A stretch of 64,000 nt of DNA from Pseudomonadales bacterium. Lineage in GTDB: Bacteria; Pseudomonadota; Gammaproteobacteria; Pseudomonadales; Azotimanducaceae. The notes below the pieces were generated by a model. It was given only the letters and a program-made list of their open reading frames with translations. It had not been told where the DNA came from and did not search any database. The translations under genes and the position numbers were made by a program. Shown here one piece after another: positions 45,536-54,989 of this stretch. The stretch covers positions 87,671 to 151,670 of the forward strand of contig WTGV01000032.1 in assembly GCA_011525295.1 (NCBI GenBank). Reading direction: 5' to 3'. Each line of letters opens with the position of its first letter. Positions within the stretch are counted from its first letter, which is position 1.

Positions 45536-48500
45536 TTAGATAGCATCTGACTTTTTCGGTAATCTGAAGGTCTTGAGCTTTTGAATCCATCCCTTCAATT
45601 GGGTCGGCAACATGAGCATCGCTGGAGTCACTATTAGAGTTAAAACTGTCGCGAAACTCAAACCAAAAAGAATGGCTTGCGACAAGGGGACCCAGTAGGC
45701 TGATACCGGACCACCGAAAATCCATTGTCTGTTAATAAAGTCGATGGAGTTGTGCGTCGCGAGGGGAAGAATACCGATAATCGTTGTACCTGTAGTAACT
45801 AGTACCGGTCTAAGTCGTTGCAGGCCGGTGAGCACGATGATCTCTCGAACATCGCGATCTGGATTATCGCGCACGCCAGCATTAAAGGTATCAATCAGAA
45901 CGATGTTGTTGTTGACCACAATGCCAGCAAGCGTTAACACTCCGATTCCGCTAAGGATCACGCTAAAGGGTTGATTGGTCAAGGTAAGACCGAGGAATAC
46001 TCCTGCTGTCGACAGTACGATCGCGAGCATCGTCAGTATGGGATGGTAGAAATTGTTGTAGTGTAGAACCAGCAACACGAACATCAACAGAAGGGCGAAG
46101 GAGAACGCTTTCGACAGGTACGCTTCAGACTCTTCTTGCTCTTCGTTCGTACCTCGGAAACGGATATCGACTCGACTGTCAAAATCCTGCGAGTCGATCC
46201 AAGTCTGAATTTCCCTGACCTTCGTGTCGGGAAGTACTCCCGGGACAAGCCCCGATTGAATCATATGCATGTTGTTTTGGTCGCGACGTTGTAGAGCATC
46301 AGATTTGATTCTTGGTTTACGTTCCACGAAGTGAGAAATAGGAATGCTGCCGCGATTCGTTACGACTTCAAGGTTGTCCAGGGCATCAAGACCTCGATTG
46401 TCAGCTGGAAAACGTACGCGGATGTCGAGTGCATCTTCGGAGTCGTCCGGTCGATATTCACCGAGCTTCACTCCGGTGGTCAGTAGTTGTGCGGTTAACC
46501 CGACGGTTGTAACATCGGCCCCATAAAGCGCGGCGCGAGCGCGATCTACGGAGAGTTCCCACTCGAGGGCACCAAGAGGTAACGTGTCTTCAAGATCGCG
46601 AAGACCTTCGACCTCGTTCAGCATATAGTCTTTCACTCTTTCCACCACTGGAGTCAGAGCTTCCCGATCTGGGGAAGTGAACTGTAGGGCTATCGGTTTT
46701 CCTGGAGTGAGTGCACCGGAAATAGGAACAACTTCGATAACAACCCCATTGAATCCAGATACGCGTTCTCGTATTTCTTCTAAGATCTCCGTACCAGTTC
46801 GTTCACGCTGGTCACTGGGAGTCATCTCAATGTAAAAAATCCCAATGATATCAGCACTAGACCCACCACTAAACTCAACACGAGTTCCTTCTGCTTGTCC
46901 CAGTCCCGCAGTGGAGATCATGTTGATGTTCCATAAACCCACCACTTGATTCAACTCTTCTTCAACTTCAGTCACCAGTGAATAGGATTCCTCAGGAGAC
47001 AGATTTCCTTGGGCACGAACAAATATATTGGCCCATTGAGGGTCGTTCTCGTTGAAGAATATGACTCCAAGATTCCTGGAACCATGGATCGAAAAGATCA
47101 CATAGACGACGATCAGTGCAACGATCACCGTACCGGTAGCGTAACGAACTGCGAATGCCAGAACCTTTGCATAAAGCGATTTGAAACCGTGCAGTAGTGA
47201 AAGATCCACGTTCCACATCAGGGCTACAGACTCTTTCGCGTCGCGTTTCCCAGGTTTATCTCCCATGAGAAAGTTTCCAAACGCAGGTGCGAACACCAGC
47301 GCGTAGAGTAGGGCACCAACCATTACCAGAAATACAGTTCGAGGTAAGTACCCCAGGAAAGCACCCGCAGTACCGGGCCAAAAGAGTAGGGGGAGAAACA
47401 CCGCCAACGTGGTGGAAGTTGAGGCAATAACGGGTCGAGCCATGCGAACCGTCGCCGACGAATACGCCTGCGCGCTCCCGACGCCGTCCGCCATGCGTCG
47501 ATCGGCATCCTCCGCGACGACGACCACACCGTCGATGAGCATCCCCAACCCCAAGAGCATGCCAAACATCACCATGAAGTTGAACGATTGCCCTGCAATC
47601 CAGAGGATGATCAACGCAAACAGGAATGCAATTGGGATCGCGGTCCCAACCAGAACACTACTTCGAAAACCCATAGTCGCAAGAACGACGATCATGACGA
47701 GTACAAGTGCAGTAACCATGTTTCCTTGGAGCTCGTTCACCAAGCGTTCGGCAAAAGAAGCATAGTTGGAAGAGATAAACATCCCAATGCTTGTTGGGAT
47801 TTCGTCTTGAATATCTGCTACGAATGCTTCTACTTCATGTGCGGTACCGATAAGGAAGGCTTCAGGTCGACGATAAACGAACAGAGAAATAGACTGCTCG
47901 CCATTTGCATGTGAATAGCTCACGCGATCCTTGAACGTTCTGCGTACTGTCGCGATATCGCCAAGAGTAACAACTTTATCTTGGTCGGCGAAAACGGGTA
48001 TGTCGATGAGATCTTCAGGGGTGTCAACAACACTGGGGATGTTGATCGACAAGCTTCCCTGTCCAGAAAGGAGGGAACCTGCGGGGATTAGGCGATTGTT
48101 GCGAGCGAGGGTGTTAATCAGTTGCTCTGCGGAGAGCTGATAGGCGTGCATCTTGGTCGCATCGATGAGGATTTCAAGAAATTCCTCGCGCGCGCCTTGC
48201 ATACTGATTCGCTGTACGCTCGGTAGAGCTTCCAGCTGATCCTTAACGCGCACCGCCGTGCGATAGACAGTTTCCTCCGGCGCTCCTCTGCTCACCAGGT
48301 TCACCTGCAGGACGCGACTGACGTGACCTCCCGCCTCGGTGATGACCGGTTCATCTGTCGTGGACGGGAAGTTTTCGCGCGCTCGGTTCACGGCTTCGCG
48401 TAAATCCGATCGGGCGGTATCCATCTTTACGTGAGTATAGAACTCCACCGAGACAACACCCATATGTTCAGCACCGGTGCTACTTACTTCCTTCACACCT

Positions 48501-48730
48501 TCTACGGCTTTCAGTTCGATCTCCATGGGTGCGATCAATAGTCGCAACGCATCGTTCGGAGAGACTCCTTCATGGGGAATAGTCACCAAAAATGTAGGGA
48601 CATCCACCTTGGGTTCGTTCTCGACTGGGATCGTGAGTCGCGCCACAACCCCGAAAACGAGAATCGTGAACATCACAAGCAGGGTGGTGCGCGTGTGGCT
48701 TATCGCAAATTCAACGATGCGTTTCATCAT
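45536..48730 (-). CDS. RND efflux permease, AcrB-type (HAE1-like)
   Basis: Inner-membrane RND transporter of 1064 residues with an N-terminal membrane segment, two large periplasmic loops and two clusters of membrane segments. The proton relay aspartates are in GLGMLIDGVVVVAEDADRR in the fourth segment. The N-terminus (ARLTIPVENEPKVDVPTFLVTIPHEGVSP) and the loops resemble multidrug or lipid-exporting RND pumps and not the metal group, since the methionine triad of CusA is absent. It follows its adaptor gene by 41 bases. No outer-membrane channel gene is next to it. Its cargo is unknown; closeness to the sterol genes allows, but does not show, a role in sterol transport. Confidence 0.9.
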   Translation of the reverse strand: MMKRIVEFAISHTRTTLLVMFTILVFGVVARLTIPVENEPKVDVPTFLVTIPHEGVSPNDALRLLIAPMEIELKAVEGVKEVSSTGAEHMGVVSVEFYTHVKMDTARSDLREAVNRARENFPSTTDEPVITEAGGHVSRVLQVNLVSRGAPEETVYRTAVRVKDQLEALPSVQRISMQGAREEFLEILIDATKMHAYQLSAEQLINTLARNNRLIPAGSLLSGQGSLSINIPSVVDTPEDLIDIPVFADQDKVVTLGDIATVRRTFKDRVSYSHANGEQSISLFVYRRPEAFLIGTAHEVEAFVADIQDEIPTSIGMFISSNYASFAERLVNELQGNMVTALVLVMIVVLATMGFRSSVLVGTAIPIAFLFALIILWIAGQSFNFMVMFGMLLGLGMLIDGVVVVAEDADRRMADGVGSAQAYSSATVRMARPVIASTSTTLAVFLPLLFWPGTAGAFLGYLPRTVFLVMVGALLYALVFAPAFGNFLMGDKPGKRDAKESVALMWNVDLSLLHGFKSLYAKVLAFAVRYATGTVIVALIVVYVIFSIHGSRNLGVIFFNENDPQWANIFVRAQGNLSPEESYSLVTEVEEELNQVVGLWNINMISTAGLGQAEGTRVEFSGGSSADIIGIFYIEMTPSDQRERTGTEILEEIRERVSGFNGVVIEVVPISGALTPGKPIALQFTSPDREALTPVVERVKDYMLNEVEGLRDLEDTLPLGALEWELSVDRARAALYGADVTTVGLTAQLLTTGVKLGEYRPDDSEDALDIRVRFPADNRGLDALDNLEVVTNRGSIPISHFVERKPRIKSDALQRRDQNNMHMIQSGLVPGVLPDTKVREIQTWIDSQDFDSRVDIRFRGTNEEQEESEAYLSKAFSFALLLMFVLLVLHYNNFYHPILTMLAIVLSTAGVFLGLTLTNQPFSVILSGIGVLTLAGIVVNNNIVLIDTFNAGVRDNPDRDVREIIVLTGLQRLRPVLVTTGTTIIGILPLATHNSIDFINRQWIFGGPVSAYWVPLSQAILFGLSFATVLTLIVTPAMLMLPTQLKGWIQKLKTFRLPKKSDAI

Positions 48731-48771
48731 GAACTACTGCTGGTCTCGATCCAAAACGGGGGAGTCCCGAG

Positions 48772-49860
48772 TTAGTCGCGAAGTTCTACGGACACTCGTT
48801 CCCCAGCTACCACTAAACCCTGTCCAACAGTAATAATCGTAGTAACCGAAGGTAATCCAGAAACCCAAACACCATCTGAGTCTTCTCTTACGATGTCGAT
48901 TTCGTGGAATGCAACTGTGTTGTTGCTATCAACCGTCTTTATTCCCAATCGCCCCTGTTCATTCATCGCCATTACCGAAGCCGGGATCTTGTGCGCCATG
49001 TGCGGCGTTGTAGGTAAATTGATCGTCGCGCTCAAGCCAGAGCTGATCGCGTAGTCCTCATTGGGGAGCTCGATCTCAATACGAAAGGTTCGCGTACTTA
49101 AATCCCCCTTTCTACTCACGAACGACAGTGTTCCCGTACGTGTTGCACCATTGGGTAGGAGGATTTCTGCTTCCTGACCGAGATTGAGTTGGTGTACGTG
49201 CTCTTCGGAAACATATGCTTGGACATACACTGGGTCCAGTACCAAGATAGTCGCACAGGGATTACCGGTTTCAATGTAGTCTCCGACATTAACGTGGACT
49301 TGGTCGACGATGCCATCTATAGGAGCTTTGATTTTGGTGTGTTGTAGTTCTAGTTCTGCTGCGAGTAATCGTTGTTTGGCGGCGCTGAGCTGGGATTTCT
49401 TGCGCGCGCTGTTTAAGCGTTGGTCAAAGCCGTCCTCGATCAAAGTGAGCGTGCTTTCGTATTCCTTCTTTAAAACGTCGACGGCATCTCTCGCAGCTTC
49501 GACTTGAGCAACTCGATCCAAGATGTCTAGTTCGCACAAGACATCGCCGGCTCTCACCTTATCGCCGATATCCACGTATCGATTAAAAATCTGGCCACGG
49601 GTGAGGGCAGGGACGGTGGATTGATTGCGATCGACGATGCGACCATAAAGAACGATGAGTTCGAATTGTTCAGAAGCCGTGCTTCGTCTACCTCGCACTG
49701 ACATTGGGTCGCGTGCGGCAATCGTCTCGTCCAGCGCTTCTTTGGCTTCCGCTATGGAAGAGGGAGTCTCGATTGGGGTCTTGGTGAGAATTCCGGACAG
49801 CAGCCAGGAGACGACCAATACTACGACAACAGTTACGATCAGGATTCTGGATTTTGTCAA
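48772..49860 (-). CDS. RND periplasmic adaptor (membrane-fusion protein)
   Basis: HlyD/AcrA-type adaptor of 362 residues that couples the downstream RND permease to an outer-membrane channel. An N-terminal anchor (ILIVTVVVVLVVSWLLSGIL) is followed by the barrel-sandwich half motif (ALTRGQIFNRYVDIGDKVRAGDVLCELD), a helical hairpin of about 60 residues, the second half (IKAPIDGIVDQVHVNVGDYIETG), then the beta-barrel and membrane-proximal domains. Translation begins at TTG with GAGG seven bases upstream. It forms a two-gene operon with the permease. Confidence 0.9.
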   Translation of the reverse strand: MTKSRILIVTVVVVLVVSWLLSGILTKTPIETPSSIAEAKEALDETIAARDPMSVRGRRSTASEQFELIVLYGRIVDRNQSTVPALTRGQIFNRYVDIGDKVRAGDVLCELDILDRVAQVEAARDAVDVLKKEYESTLTLIEDGFDQRLNSARKKSQLSAAKQRLLAAELELQHTKIKAPIDGIVDQVHVNVGDYIETGNPCATILVLDPVYVQAYVSEEHVHQLNLGQEAEILLPNGATRTGTLSFVSRKGDLSTRTFRIEIELPNEDYAISSGLSATINLPTTPHMAHKIPASVMAMNEQGRLGIKTVDSNNTVAFHEIDIVREDSDGVWVSGLPSVTTIITVGQGLVVAGERVSVELRD

Positions 49861-50035
49861 AACAAGACCTCGCTGCTCTCCTAGGGATGGTCGGTACTAC
49901 TTTGACCGCTTATGCACCGACTTTCGCGAATCGGTACGTCTGACTTAGTGAATTTTCAATTATATGGTAGCCAGATTGAGAAAATACTACCCTCAAGAAA
50001 GCATAGAGTTTTACTGAGATTGAACGAAGGTGTAT

Positions 50036-50049
50036 CGACAAATTTGTCG
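50036..50049. repeat. Perfect 14-base palindrome CGACAAATTTGTCG
   Basis: Fully self-complementary. Nearly the same sequence, with one more A at the centre, occurs at 54207-54221 on the other side of the three ABC-system genes. It may be an operator or a boundary mark. Confidence 0.5.
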
Positions 50050-50242
50050 TTTGCGGAATTTCGTCGAGAGCTTACCGCACACAGACACCTCTGAATTGAG
50101 CGAAACCATTCCTACTCGACAGTTCGCCCTCAAATAATCTGGGTTGTAATCCTCTAAAACTCGAATGTATGTTGTCGTCAATTTAACAAGATAACCTGAT
50201 GAAACCTACACAGTCACAAATTAGGTACCGACTGCTCACCGA

Positions 50243-50290
50243 ATCGGGAGAATTGACAAACCGACGAAAGTCGGTTAGTGAAGTCCCGAT
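50243..50290. other. Nested hairpin with GAAA tetraloop
   Basis: Outer arms ATCGGGA (50243-50249) and TCCCGAT (50284-50290) enclose an inner seven-base stem AACCGAC-GAAA-GTCGGTT (50259-50276). Both stems are perfect and the loop is of the stable GNRA kind, which suggests a folded RNA. On the minus strand it would lie in the 3' region of the ABC-system transcript. No known RNA family recognised. Confidence 0.4.
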
Positions 50291-50338
50291 GTGTGTGGTG
50301 GCAACTTGAACAAGGAGGATCGAAGAGTTCTTACTTCC

Positions 50339-52309
50339 TCAGGATTTACCAGTCGAAAATAACCATTTTTCTGGAACTAATTTTTGTCCTTCTCTCCAAT
50401 TTTCTACTAACTCTACGTTGTCGATATTTCCCCAAACGTCACTTCCCGCGTGGTCAAGAATCAGTACTTGGAGGCGACCTTTCGCGTCGCCGGTCTCTTT
50501 TGCGATAGCTTTTATTATCTTCTTTACCGCGATGACGTCTTCATCATTCCAATCTAGTGCGTCTTTATATTCAGACTGTTTTCGTTGGCGTGGAAAATAT
50601 GCTTGACTCGGTTGGTCGTACACAAGTACACTAGGAACCGGATGATTAGGTTCTGACAGAAAGTATCGTTGCAACGACAAAGTTACAGCTACGTGATAGC
50701 AGAGCCAATTTGCAGCACTTCCGATCTCCCACAAATAGTCTTTCCTCGTTCCTTGAATTACTTGAATCGTTAGATCATCTATCAAAAATTTGATTGGTGC
50801 TTCTGGCCACTCAGCATCCAAATTTGGAATAATCGAGGATGCATGGGACTCTATAGTACTTAAAGTCTGTTTCAAACGGCTTGCAATATCTCGCTCCGAT
50901 ATTGTGTCGTTCAGTTGATCAATATTGTTTTGAATTTCTTGAATATTTTGCTTCAATTCGGAATTTGTCTTAGCTTTGTCGAACAAAGCTAGTGCTTGTT
51001 CTAAACGTCCAATAAATCGATCGATTTGCTCTGACTGATAGATGTGCTGTTGGACTGCATCCGATTCTCTTTCGAATTCCGATATTTCACGACGTATTTG
51101 AGTCAATCGCGCAACTCCCTGTTCAACTTCTTGCGATAAATGAATACGTTCTTTATCCAATTTATCGGACATCGTTGGGTGAGATCGAACACGAACCTCT
51201 ACACCTTCCAGTGCTCTACATAAGTCTGCGATATCTTGTCGTCCTTGAGTTGAAAGTTGAACAAGTACGTCGTTGCTTTCTTTCTCTTTGGCTTTAATCC
51301 AATCCGATAGCATCAAACGTTCTCTTTGAATTTTTATCGCACTGCCATAAGATTCGCTACTCTGGCGTAATCGTCGTATTTCATGGTACCGTTGTCGTTT
51401 CTCTGATAGTCCAGAGGCTGCTTTAGCTTCCTCAACTCTTAGTTCTTCTAATCGAGTGAGCGTTGCATCAATCGATTGGATGGTTGGCTTTGCTGACCTT
51501 GATGTCGATTTCGTAATAGCACGGAGTGAGTAAAGTATGTCCTCCCAATTCTCTGGTAGTTGTGTTTCGGCTGAATACAAACCATATTCGACGGCTTGAC
51601 GCAACCATCCCGTTGCTTCGACTCGCCAGTCTTCGACTACAGATTCAATCGATCGGAGTTCTTGCTCAAGCCGTTTTAAGTGCCTTTCTTGTTGAATCAA
51701 TTCATACTGAGCAGCTAAGACTTCAGTGGTCACTGCGTTTAGCACAAACGGGAAGATCGTTTTTAGTTTTTCTCGGTGTGCTGTCGTATCAGCCTTGAAA
51801 AAAAGTACGTCTGGATTCGCAACAATGTTTTGCGGTTGGAATGTGAATGCCACTAAGTCGCGGAAGCTAGGTCTTGTACGATCGGATTGGTCAAGATCAG
51901 GGAAGAAACCTATTTGAGGTAATCCCGCCAACCTGTTCAATATGGTTTTTACTGTGTCGGTGTTCGAATTGTGTTGGTCGATACGAATTGGTACCTCAAC
52001 TTTTTCTCCTTCCAATACGTACATATCACTCGATTGCTTCAACGTGCCTGGCTCTTTTCTGGCAAACAATTTCTCACCTTCAAGAGTGTGAACTACGATC
52101 CCAAACCAAGCACAAGATTCGCGGATTACTCCTACTGGAATGGCGCACTTTCTTGCACCTAAGCAATAATCTACAATGGGGATCACGGCCGACTTTCCTG
52201 TCTTTGACGCTCCGGTAATTACATTCACTCTTCCGGGAGACAGTTCAACGATCCTGATTGCATCCCGAGACTTAGACCACAATATGAGCTTAGAGAGTTG
52301 AAAGTACAT
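50339..52309 (-). CDS. DUF3732 ABC-type ATPase of an ABC three-component defence system
   Basis: SMC/Rad50-like ATPase of 656 residues. Walker A is GASKTGKS at residues 33-40, in the typical DUF3732 context VNVITGASKTGKSAVIPIVDYCLG. Long coiled-coil stretches occupy about residues 190-520 (many E, Q, L, R heptads). Near the C-terminus are VPSVLVYDQPSQAYFP, the Walker B-like block, and VLILDHAG. The ATG at 52309 overlaps the stop of the middle-component gene (TAATG), which rules out a longer start upstream. In ABC three-component systems this ATPase is thought to sense foreign nucleic acid and control the effector. It is the last gene of the three-gene operon. Confidence 0.87.
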   Translation of the reverse strand: MYFQLSKLILWSKSRDAIRIVELSPGRVNVITGASKTGKSAVIPIVDYCLGARKCAIPVGVIRESCAWFGIVVHTLEGEKLFARKEPGTLKQSSDMYVLEGEKVEVPIRIDQHNSNTDTVKTILNRLAGLPQIGFFPDLDQSDRTRPSFRDLVAFTFQPQNIVANPDVLFFKADTTAHREKLKTIFPFVLNAVTTEVLAAQYELIQQERHLKRLEQELRSIESVVEDWRVEATGWLRQAVEYGLYSAETQLPENWEDILYSLRAITKSTSRSAKPTIQSIDATLTRLEELRVEEAKAASGLSEKRQRYHEIRRLRQSSESYGSAIKIQRERLMLSDWIKAKEKESNDVLVQLSTQGRQDIADLCRALEGVEVRVRSHPTMSDKLDKERIHLSQEVEQGVARLTQIRREISEFERESDAVQQHIYQSEQIDRFIGRLEQALALFDKAKTNSELKQNIQEIQNNIDQLNDTISERDIASRLKQTLSTIESHASSIIPNLDAEWPEAPIKFLIDDLTIQVIQGTRKDYLWEIGSAANWLCYHVAVTLSLQRYFLSEPNHPVPSVLVYDQPSQAYFPRQRKQSEYKDALDWNDEDVIAVKKIIKAIAKETGDAKGRLQVLILDHAGSDVWGNIDNVELVENWREGQKLVPEKWLFSTGKS

Positions 52310-52800
52310 TACACACCTAGTCTGAGAGTCATAACAATTTCCTCTATCGAAAGACGACCACTCCATGCCCCAAATCTTTCCGAACCACGAATGAGAGATT
52401 TGATGTCTCTTGGTAGTGTTTTAGGCAGAGTGTGGGAGTTAGCCCGTAAGCTTGCTTGTCGGTAGTCTATAGTGAAAAGTTCGCTCTGTACACCGAAACC
52501 AATCGACGTAAATGTCAGTGCGCGAAGAGCAAGTACTCGATCATGAATCGCAAGTAAGTCTTCTTGTTTTTTAGCCATCTTCGACACGAAAGAAGACAAA
52601 CCTGAATTACGTCGTGTCTTTAACAGGTTAGTTAGTGACACTTCATGAAAACATATCGGTAAAACAAAAAAAGCAACGTGTAGCTCCATATTTCGTCCGT
52701 CGGTCTCATCTTGATAACCTCTCGCACATTGCCAAATCATTGTTGCTGCTATAGCGGGGTTTTGAACGATTTCCACTTCAGAAATTGTTGTCGCTACCAT
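52309..52800 (-). CDS. Middle component of ABC three-component system
   Basis: A 163-residue protein with the pattern of the middle component: NPAIAATMIWQCARGYQDE at the N-terminus, then LHVAFFVLPICFHEVS, and a winged-helix-like remainder ending LRGSERFGAWSGRLSIEEIVMTLRLGV-type sequence. It links the ATPase with the effector in this class of systems. It starts six bases after the effector stop and ends in a one-base overlap with the DUF3732 ATPase. Its function is inferred from family and operon; no catalytic residues are seen. Confidence 0.8.
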   Translation of the reverse strand: MVATTISEVEIVQNPAIAATMIWQCARGYQDETDGRNMELHVAFFVLPICFHEVSLTNLLKTRRNSGLSSFVSKMAKKQEDLLAIHDRVLALRALTFTSIGFGVQSELFTIDYRQASLRANSHTLPKTLPRDIKSLIRGSERFGAWSGRLSIEEIVMTLRLGV

Positions 52801-52806
52801 CGTGGT

Positions 52807-53970
52807 TTAATGCCCATTTCCTAGAAGTGTTTCGAAATTTGGGTGCCAACCGACTTTCAATGAGTCTGCGAGATTGTTATAGCAACCAGGAACAAAGTGA
52901 TCTGGGATTTCTCTACCCTCCATCTTTTCGTCGGTGGAGATACATTTGGAGTACAGAATCTGTCCTCGATCGGACGGATCGAGCTCTCTAGATTGTGCGT
53001 CGGTTTGCATTCTTGTCGTACTGTACCTTCGCACCAATTTTTGATCAAACTCCTCCAAACTGTTTTTGAAAACCAGCCCTTTCTCTGCCCAATTTGTTTT
53101 GTCAGAAGCACTCTGCATAAAGTCGCTTATAGCCCGTAATATCTCTCTTCGCGAGACATCTATGATGCCTAGTTGCTGAACAAACATTGGTTGTTCGTTA
53201 AAAGTCCGTTCGATAATTTCATCCTCAGGTGAGTCTGAGAAGGATGGTAGCATCTTCGAAAGGTTGTGTTTACTAAAAAATGCTCGAATTTCACGCTGAA
53301 AAGATCCCGCGTGTATCAGTGCAGGTTTTCCACTTCTAATTAAAGAATCTGCCTTCTGGTGAGCTAATCCGACAGCAAACCCACAACTCCAATCCAAAAG
53401 TTCATCTTGCACGGCAAGTTTGAGGATTTTGCGCAGAGGATTAATCGGATCTGAATCTGAAATATAACGAAAGTTAGATATTAGAGTGGTAACCAGTTCT
53501 CGATCTTCCTCAAGAAGCTGCGATATGTAATCTGCACATCTTGGTGGCCGCGAGTGCATTGATATAGCATCTGCTAAGTTATCAACCAAATTGGAAACAT
53601 CATCGGGAGTGTTGGTGTTGCTTAGTCGATTGACCCAATAACCGGTCTTGAGGGGAGTCACGTACAACTGGAATCGTGTCTTGCTCGGATTGACGGTCCC
53701 GGACTTGATGGTGTGGAGCCAATTGGTGAAAGTTTTCCAAAGATCTTCGGACCAATCGGCAACGGGGTTCTGTGTTAGAGCACTCTTAGTCTGTTCAAGT
53801 AAGGCACTGTTGTCGCAATTTGTTACTGCGATGTCATCAAAATGTTCAATGGAAGCTATTGATTGTTCATCGCTCTCTAACAAGTGATAGCAGAGACGCA
53901 CAGTCTGCAATGAATATCCGAGGTATTGTCCTGGGGCACTCGCTTTAGCGGCAGTTTGTTGCGAATCCAT
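52807..53970 (-). CDS. Effector of ABC three-component system with restriction-nuclease-like N-domain
   Basis: A 387-residue protein that leads the operon. The N-terminus (SAPGQYLGYSLQTVRLCYHLL, then IEHFDDIAV...LLEQTKSAL) matches the pattern of a restriction-endonuclease-like nuclease of the Cap4/DUF4297 kind, with Glu42, Asp45 or Asp46, Glu59 and Lys62 as the likely metal site, followed by LWKTFTNWL. The remaining part is helical and would be the C-terminal domain that binds the other components. Predicted role: DNA cleavage released when the ATPase detects an invader. Promoter is expected in the 1 kb upstream. The assignment rests on motif spacing and operon partners. Confidence 0.78.
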   Translation of the reverse strand: MDSQQTAAKASAPGQYLGYSLQTVRLCYHLLESDEQSIASIEHFDDIAVTNCDNSALLEQTKSALTQNPVADWSEDLWKTFTNWLHTIKSGTVNPSKTRFQLYVTPLKTGYWVNRLSNTNTPDDVSNLVDNLADAISMHSRPPRCADYISQLLEEDRELVTTLISNFRYISDSDPINPLRKILKLAVQDELLDWSCGFAVGLAHQKADSLIRSGKPALIHAGSFQREIRAFFSKHNLSKMLPSFSDSPEDEIIERTFNEQPMFVQQLGIIDVSRREILRAISDFMQSASDKTNWAEKGLVFKNSLEEFDQKLVRRYSTTRMQTDAQSRELDPSDRGQILYSKCISTDEKMEGREIPDHFVPGCYNNLADSLKVGWHPNFETLLGNGH

Positions 53971-54989
53971 TTGTACTCATGTGTTGGAATTACCAAAGAT
54001 TGGAGATCCGATGGAGTTGCATCGGTCGAGAATAAATTTTACTAGCAAGAGCCGATTGATACTGTGCTAACTAAATGAACCACTGATTAGTTTAAAACAT
54101 CCATTGACGGAAGTGAGCAGTCTTGGCGTCAGCAACTGCACGAAATTGCAAAACTAGCGAGTATTCTGATCCGCACATGTTCTTACGTTGTGTGGCTGCT
54201 CACGTCGACAAAATTTGTCGATTATTTAACGAAAATCGAACATAACCAATTGTCGGTGAAGTATGTATTCCAATTGGTGGATCGGCACGAAATTTTTTTA
54301 ATTGACCTCGTGAATAATTACACAGCGTAATATCATCAGCTACTAATTACAAAATGTGGGGAGCGAGTTTAGTGCTGCAGCGACGCGGAGATAGTCTACT
54401 ACTATCAAACCGGGCAATCCAAAACTTGTCAAGCTCAAATTCAAAATCAACAATTATTAAAGAAAGCGATGTGAGTTGTTTCCACGTTGACGTTAGGCGT
54501 GTGCATCAAGTGCGGATCCGTCAACTTAATCGTAGATTCGCGTTGCTAGCTCTAAACGAGTTTTCTTAAATCAATTTACGGACATTTTGTGAAGATCGAT
54601 CCATGAGTTTGTAGGTCGAGATGGAGAACTGTTAATACCACTAAACGTAGCCGTCGTCAGCTGTTCCAAAGACTCCAAGGTTTTGGTACTTATTCAAGAA
54701 TGTATGAAAATTTGAGTCAGTAGAATGCGTTACCTGACAAACTCGATAGCATCTAGAGCGACGGAAATTTCTGCGATCGTATGTATTCGAGAATCGAATT
54801 TGGTTGGCAAGTCCCGCACCAACTAAAAGCTGATCCTGGATCGAAATTTAGTTCTCAATCTAACTACACACTTCATTGTGGCTGGTCACATCGAGTCTTC
54901 TGTGAAATTTCAAGCTAGAAAGCCGAAGCGCATCTAAGCACGGCAAATTTTGCCAAACATCGTTCATTACCTAAATTTGTGACTTCTCT
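53971..54989. other. Long intergenic region in the defence island
   Basis: About 1 kb, AT-rich, between the ABC-system operon and the 3' end of the helicase gene. It holds the palindrome at 54207-54221 and an inverted repeat GGCAAA-T-TTTGCC at 54942-54954. A 71-codon reading frame at 54354-54569 looks random in composition and lacks a ribosome site. No RNA gene recognised. A lost gene is possible. Confidence 0.35.
54207..54221. repeat. Palindrome CGACAAAATTTGTCG
   Basis: Seven-base arms around a central A; the partner of the 14-base palindrome at 50036-50049. It lies 237 bases upstream of the effector start and could be an operator of that operon. Confidence 0.5.

Larger units (their letters stand above)
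49861..50338. other. Intergenic region between RND operon and ABC three-component system
   Basis: About 480 bases with no gene. It contains the promoter side of the leftward adaptor gene, a perfect palindrome at 50036-50049 and a nested hairpin at 50243-50290, each listed separately. Confidence 0.4.

Noticed and set aside
50220..50338. Possible group II intron or retron RNA because of the nested hairpins
   Set aside because: No domain V-like sequence, no reverse transcriptase gene and no intron boundary motif are present; kept only as an unassigned fold.
54354..54569. 71-codon reading frame in the long gap of the defence island
   Set aside because: No ribosome site, no domain or hydrophobic pattern, and composition like random AT-rich sequence.
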